Assembly: GCA_943371235.1 (NCBI GenBank)
Contig: CALRTZ010000003.1
Location: 40,380-104,379 of the forward strand
Direction: 5' to 3'
DNA from: CAJBVG01 sp943371235
Lineage (GTDB): Bacteria > Bacteroidota > Bacteroidia > Sphingobacteriales > Sphingobacteriaceae
DNA: 64,000 nt
The notes under the pieces are model-generated. The model searched no databases and had not been told where the DNA came from. It was given only the letters and a program-made list of their open reading frames with translations. The translations under genes and the position numbers were made by a program. Below, in pieces: positions 60,301-64,000 of the stretch; position 1 is the stretch's first letter, and every line of letters starts with the position of its first letter.

Positions 60301-60540
60301 ATTTTAATCGAAATAACAGGTTGGCGAATTTGCGAATCAACGAATTTACGAAATACGAGAAGCGAAAAGCCGAGAGCGAAGAGCAAGGTTTGCAAAATTG
60401 CAATCTACATCCTTCTCATATCTCAAATCTCACGTCTCATGTCTCACATCTCGCATCTCAATCCTGCCAACGTAATACCTTTAACTAAATTTATCAAAAA
60501 GTGTTTTAGGGCCAAACCACTTTTCTGCAATTTAGAGCCT
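60301..60540. repeat. GCGAATTT and CTCATATCTCA word arrays
   Basis: GGCGAATTTGCGAATCAACGAA words (60314-60352) lie just upstream of the peroxiredoxin-like gene. ATCTCA/GTCTCA words, about six copies of an 8-10 base unit, run from 60414 to 60462. The remaining 70 bases before the peptidase stop show no feature. Confidence 0.65.
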
Positions 60541-62652
60541 TTATAAATGCTCTTCGAAGTAGCGGGTAATGGTGTTCATGAGGTGTATACGGTCTTTTCC
60601 GCGTACATTGTGCTGATGGCCGGGGTAGGCAAAATAATCGATTAAGATGCCTTTATCCACGCATTTTTTAATATAGGCCAAGCTGTGTTGCCATACCACC
60701 ACATCGTCGTCGGCACCGTGAATCATCAATAATCGGCCGGTTAAGCCATCTACGTAATTTAGTAAATTACTTTCTTTATAACCTGCTGGGTTCTCTGCTG
60801 GGGTATCCATGTAGCGCTCGGTGTACATAATTTCATACAAACTCCAATCAATCACCGGGCCGCCTGCTACGCCAGCTTTAAAGACGTTTTTAGTACGCGT
60901 CATGAGCAGGGTAGTCATAAAGCCACCGTAACTCCAACCGTGTAAACCAATTCTGTTGGTATCTACAAAAGTTTGGCTCTTTAAAAATTCTACGCCTTTT
61001 AACTGGTCGGCCATTTCTACTTTGCCCAATTGCCTAAAGGTGCTTTGCTCAAATTCTTTACCGCGGAACATAGATCCTCGCGAATCTACCGTATACACTA
61101 CGTATCCTTTTTGTGCCATTAAATGGAACCAAAGGTTTGCACCACCCAACCAATTGTTTTTTATGTGTTGTATATGCGGGCCGCCGTATACATAAATTAC
61201 TACAGGATATTTTTTAGTAGCATCAAAATTTATAGGCTTAAACATGCGCGTGTATAAATCTGTTTTTCCATCGGCCGCTTTAATTGTACTCAATTCAATT
61301 GCTCCAAGAGCATAGTCTTTTATAGGGTTTGGCGCGTTTAACAATTCTTTTTGCTGTTGGCCTTTTGTATTGTGTATGTTGATGATGCAAGGAGTTTTTA
61401 CATTGCTATAATTATCTGTGTACAATGTTTTTTTATGATTGAACAAAATAGTATGCATACCATCTGCATTTGTTAAACGCGTAACTTTTCCGTTTTTCAA
61501 TTCTACTTTATACAAATCTCTATCGAGCGGAGAGCGTTCTGTACTTTGATAATACGCGTATTCATTGCGCTCATCTGTTCCATAAAAATCGGTAACTACC
61601 CAAGCACCTTTTGTAAGTTGGCGAATTAATTTTCCTTCATCCGTATATAAATACAAATGCTTAAAACCATCGCGCTCGCTGTGCCAAATTAAATTTCCGT
61701 TGCTTAAAAAATACATGGGCTTGTTGGGCTCTACATATTTTTCGTCGTGCTCGGTGAATAACGTTTTTACCAATTCGCCAGTGTTTGCATTGTATTGGTT
61801 GAGTTTCATTTCTTGGTAAGAGCGTGTAACTACTGCTACATACACATATTTTGCATCGGGGCTCCAAGAAATATTCGTAAGGTATTGATCTTTGGCTCCC
61901 TCAATTTTTAAATAAATAGTATTGTTTGTATTTACATTGTAAACACCTACACTTACTTCATGCGATGCTTGCCCAGCCATCGGGTATTTTATGGAATTCA
62001 GTTTCGCCGGACTGCTGTTAATATCTACTAATGGGTAATCGCTCACCTTAGTTTGGTCCATTCGGTAAAAGGCAATTTGCTCATCATTCGGCGACCAAAA
62101 TATTCCGTCGAAAATTCCGAACTCGTTGCGATGCACTGCTTGTCCGTTTACAATAGCATCGTTAGAATCGCTTGTAATGGCTAGTGTTTTGGTAGGTGTA
62201 GAGTAATATAAATTATTATTTACGGTATAGGCTATTGCAGAATTATTTGTGTTGAAATGATGGTTCGCCGATTTATCCTGCATTTCTATTCGCTTTGTTT
62301 CTGTTTTATTTTTGATGTTATAGCTCAACACATTTTTATTTACGATGTACAACATCTCATCGTTACTTAGCCAAGTGTACACCGGAAAAGTTTTGTTATT
62401 CGCGTACATATCTCGCGAAGTAAGTATCGTATCGTTCGTCGATTTTTTTACTGATGAAATAATTAAACACTCGTCGCCATTCTTTTTTCCGTTGTAAGAA
62501 TAACGAGTACCGTCTGGCAACCATTGCAAAGCTTTGAGCGTTTGCACTGCTGTTTTAGAAGAGAACACAGCTTCTTCCATGCTGAAGGTTTTTTGTTGAG
62601 CGAAGCAGAGCTTTGTAATTAATAATAATATAATTGGTAGTGTTTTTTTCAT
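60541..62652 (-). CDS. S9-family prolyl oligopeptidase / dipeptidyl-peptidase IV-like
   Basis: 703 residues from ATG 62652 (MKKTLPIILLLITKLCFAQ, signal peptide). The frame is open 66 codons further, but only because it runs through repeats. An N-terminal beta-propeller (about 30-440, with DPP IV landmarks such as FWSPNDEQIAFYRMDQTKV, NISWSPDAKYVYVAVV and HSERDGFKHLYLY) precedes the alpha/beta-hydrolase. That domain carries HGWSYGGFM (Ser574), HGADDDVV (Asp) and PGHQHNV (His). The DPP IV group cleaves dipeptides with Pro or Ala in the second position from peptide N-termini. A periplasmic location is expected. Confidence 0.93.
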   Translation of the reverse strand: MKKTLPIILLLITKLCFAQQKTFSMEEAVFSSKTAVQTLKALQWLPDGTRYSYNGKKNGDECLIISSVKKSTNDTILTSRDMYANNKTFPVYTWLSNDEMLYIVNKNVLSYNIKNKTETKRIEMQDKSANHHFNTNNSAIAYTVNNNLYYSTPTKTLAITSDSNDAIVNGQAVHRNEFGIFDGIFWSPNDEQIAFYRMDQTKVSDYPLVDINSSPAKLNSIKYPMAGQASHEVSVGVYNVNTNNTIYLKIEGAKDQYLTNISWSPDAKYVYVAVVTRSYQEMKLNQYNANTGELVKTLFTEHDEKYVEPNKPMYFLSNGNLIWHSERDGFKHLYLYTDEGKLIRQLTKGAWVVTDFYGTDERNEYAYYQSTERSPLDRDLYKVELKNGKVTRLTNADGMHTILFNHKKTLYTDNYSNVKTPCIINIHNTKGQQQKELLNAPNPIKDYALGAIELSTIKAADGKTDLYTRMFKPINFDATKKYPVVIYVYGGPHIQHIKNNWLGGANLWFHLMAQKGYVVYTVDSRGSMFRGKEFEQSTFRQLGKVEMADQLKGVEFLKSQTFVDTNRIGLHGWSYGGFMTTLLMTRTKNVFKAGVAGGPVIDWSLYEIMYTERYMDTPAENPAGYKESNLLNYVDGLTGRLLMIHGADDDVVVWQHSLAYIKKCVDKGILIDYFAYPGHQHNVRGKDRIHLMNTITRYFEEHL

Positions 62653-62848
62653 AGGGTAAAGATATGGGAAATGTGCAAATGGAGAAATCCCGAAAAATCG
62701 GGACAAGTAATGCAAATGTGCAAATGGGCTGCACGAAATATGCATTTTCCGTTCACGCAAAGAGCGCGAAGGTTTCGCAAAGTTCGCGAAGATTAGAGTA
62801 AAAGCACCCATGAGCATACGAGCATATGAGCAAACGAACTTATGAATC
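62653..62848. repeat. TGCAAATG words with TCCCGA hairpin, and CGCAAAG words
   Basis: TGTGCAAATG words flank the palindrome TCCCGA-AAAA-TCGGGA (about 62687-62702), the partner of the element at 31566-31618. A TTCACGCAAAG/GCGCGAAGG run (62755-62795) and AGCATACGAGCATATGAGC words (62812-62831) follow. Confidence 0.7.
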
Positions 62849-63300
62849 ACCGCCCCTCAACTCCGCTGCGCTGCGTTCGGGGACCCCTCGTCGTTGCTCA
62901 AAGGAAAAGGACGAGAGTCAAATTAGGACCGCCCCTCAACTCCGCTGCGCTGCGTTCGGGGACCCCTGCATGGGGAAATCAAAAGGAAGGTACAGAGTCT
63001 GGTTAGGAAGGGAATTGTGAGAATTATTTAAAAAAAAATGAGTCGTGTTAGCACCGCCCCTCAACTTCGCTTCGCTGCGTTTGAAGTTCAGGAAATTTAT
63101 CAGGTTATCACCGCCCCTCAACTCCGCTGCGCTGCGTTCGGGGACCCCTCGTCGTTGCTCAAAGGAAAAGGAAGAGAGTCAAATTAGGACCGCCCCTCAA
63201 CTTCGCTTCGCTTCGTTCGGGGACCCTTGCATGGGGAAATCAAAAGGAAGGTACAGAGTCTGGTTAGGAAGGGAATTGTGAGAATTATTAAAAAAAATGA
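62849..63300 (+). repeat. Five palindromic repeat copies left of the GIY-YIG ORF
   Basis: Copies begin ACCGCCCCTCAACT at 62849, 62928, 63053, 63110 and 63189. Each continues with CCGCTGCGCTGCGTTCGGGG or the TTCGCTTCG variant. Two tail types alternate: 'CTCGTCGTTGCTCAAAGGAAAAG' (copies 1 and 4) and 'GCATGGGGAAATCAAAAGG ... TTAGGAAGGGAATTGTGAG' (copies 2 and 5). The third copy is a short variant. The order 1-2-(3)-4-5 reads as a duplication of a two-repeat unit. Confidence 0.85.
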
Positions 63301-63367
63301 ATTTAAGAATAAAGTAGTTTGAGTGTTTTTGAATTGAATTGTATTTTTAAAAAAAGGAGGAATTCTA
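63301..63367 (+). promoter_or_regulatory. Leader and strong ribosome-binding site of the GIY-YIG ORF
   Basis: A 67-base leader between the last left repeat and the ATG ends in AAGGAGG, 8 bases before the start codon (63354-63360). This near-perfect Shine-Dalgarno sequence is unusual in Bacteroidota, whose genes seldom have one. A TGTATTTTTA stretch (63340-63350) could be a weak -7 element. Confidence 0.5.
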
Positions 63368-63673
63368 ATGGCTTGGGTTTATATTTTAAAATGTATTGAT
63401 GATACTTATTATACAGGAAGTACAAAAAATTTAGATAGAAGAATTGAAGAACATCAATTGGGAATTGGAGCTAACTATACTCAAAAAAGATGACCTATTA
63501 AATTAGTTTATTACGAAGAACATAAAAGAATTGACGATGCATTTAGCAGAGAAAAACAAATTCAAAATTGGAGTCGAAAAAAGAAAGAGGCACTAATTAA
63601 TGGAGGAGGAAAATCATCTCTAAAAAAAGCAACCAAAGAGTCCAATAAAAAATTCTCACAATTCCCTTCCTAA
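63368..63673 (+). pseudogene. GIY-YIG endonuclease ORF interrupted by an in-frame TGA
   Basis: The frame from ATG 63368 to TAA 63671-63673 encodes 101 codons with one TGA at 63491-63493 (codon 42). The product begins MAWVYILKCIDDTYYTGSTK, the GIY-YIG core, followed by LDRRIEEHQ (catalytic Arg). After the stop come PIKLVYYEEH and FSREKQIQNWSRKKKEAL, which contains the catalytic Glu. Relatives usually have Trp or Leu at the TGA position (KRWP or KRLP), so a one-base change TGG to TGA is likely. The last eight codons (KKFSQFPS) and the stop are supplied by the flanking repeat. Confidence 0.85.
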
Positions 63674-64000
63674 CCAGACTCTGTACCTTCCCTTGATTTA
63701 CGCATGTAGGGGTCCCCGAACGCAGCGAAGCGAAGTTGAGGGGCGGTGATAACCTGATTCTGTTCCTTTTGATTTCCCCATGCAGGGGTCCCCGAATCCC
63801 GTAAGAACGGGACCTTGCAAGTTGAGGGGCGGTGATAACCTGAATTGTTTCCCTTATTTATTTCCCCGATGCAGGGGTCCCCGAATCCCGTAAGAACGGG
63901 ACCTTGCATTTGAGGGGCGGTTCTAATTTGATTTTATTTTTTTAAAATTCTCACAATTCCCTTCCTAACCTGATACTGTACCTTCCCTTGATTTCCCCAT
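63651..64000 (-). repeat. Inverted palindromic repeat copies right of the GIY-YIG ORF
   Basis: The same repeat family in reverse orientation. Copies end in GTTGAGGGGCGGT (or TTTGAGGGGCGGT) at about 63747, 63833 and 63922, and a further copy, starting AATTCTCACAATTCCC at 63947, is cut by the window end. Copies two and three carry an internal hairpin (ATCCCGTAAGAACGGGA) instead of the GCAGCGAAGCGAAG stem. The outer segment TTCTCACAATTCCCTTCCTAAC is the exact complement of the tail of left copies 2 and 5. Confidence 0.85.

Noticed and set aside
62826..63281. Two plus-strand ORFs encoding NSAALRSGTPRR-type peptides
   Set aside because: They are translations of the palindromic repeat copies. The same peptides appear at each copy, and the frames end at repeat boundaries.
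63368..63673. Alternative genetic code with TGA as Trp
   Set aside because: Normal genes such as dsbD and the large T9SS protein end at TGA, and the release of the latter is needed for coupling to the next gene, so TGA is a stop here.
63670..63909. Minus-strand 79-codon ORF
   Set aside because: It is also made only of repeat copies, with tandem FGDPC-type peptides.

Overview
The window comes from a Bacteroidota bacterium. Four things support this: type IX secretion C-terminal sorting domains on two large secreted proteins, a gliding-motility GldH lipoprotein, TAnnTTTG-type -7 promoter elements, and a complete alternative complex III (Act) plus caa3-type oxidase cluster in the order usual for this phylum. 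Base composition is low to moderate GC, and ordinary genes end in TGA as well as TAA/TAG, so the genetic code is standard. The species cannot be named from the sequence alone.

Layout. 1-3272 (minus): start of a probable LpxH-like gene, a LUD-domain protein, ftsH and rsfS. 3325-6162 (plus): birA and a three-domain dsbD. 6324-15620: mixed housekeeping genes (lipid kinase, gmhA, comM-like ATPase, a peptidoglycan glycosyltransferase fused to an AsmA-like region, mrp and nifU-like Fe-S genes, def, ruvX). 15671-18494 (plus): holB, a PSP1-domain gene and gldH. 18555-23410 (minus): a lipoprotein translationally coupled to a 1423-residue secreted hydrolase/beta-helix protein. 23715-27978 (minus): murF, typA and an MBL-fold hydrolase. 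28212-28664: a small Y1 (HUH) transposase inside a hairpin-rich unit bounded by inverted repeats. 28822-29484: a DUF2461 gene.

29607-47192 (minus) is one long respiratory cluster. Transcription runs actA-B-C-D-E-F, then oxidase subunits II and I, heme A synthase, heme O synthase, two subunit III proteins, subunit IV, SCO, a lipoprotein interloper, DUF420, a small CxxC membrane protein and DUF983. Electrons should pass from menaquinol through the Act complex and cytochrome c to the caa3-type oxidase, with heme a and copper assembly encoded in the same cluster. A deoxyhypusine-synthase-like gene, a 54-residue membrane protein and an ELWxxDGT-repeat secreted protein follow.

50812-59160 is an AT-rich accessory island that looks like DNA defence. 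Four overlapping minus-strand genes encode a C5 DNA methyltransferase with a long C-terminal extension, a ParB-like DGNRR protein, a SNF2-type helicase and a DUF3883/PD-(D/E)xK-like nuclease. A convergent McrA-type HNH gene lies on one side and an abutting HNH-HIT gene pair on the other. The domain logic resembles ATP-dependent restriction-modification of the CglI/NgoAVII kind, but the ParB-like member and the DUF3883 nuclease make it unusual. It is the best candidate here for an undescribed system.

59356-62652 carries a membrane-anchored peroxiredoxin-like protein and an S9 peptidase. The window ends (62849-64000) in a dense array of palindromic repeats. Five copies face one way and at least three face the other, around a GIY-YIG endonuclease ORF interrupted by an in-frame TGA. 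This looks like a nuclease-associated mobile repeat family.

Intergenic spaces throughout hold short degenerate tandem 'word' repeats of several families, often folding into hairpins and sometimes overlapping gene ends or faking N-terminal extensions.
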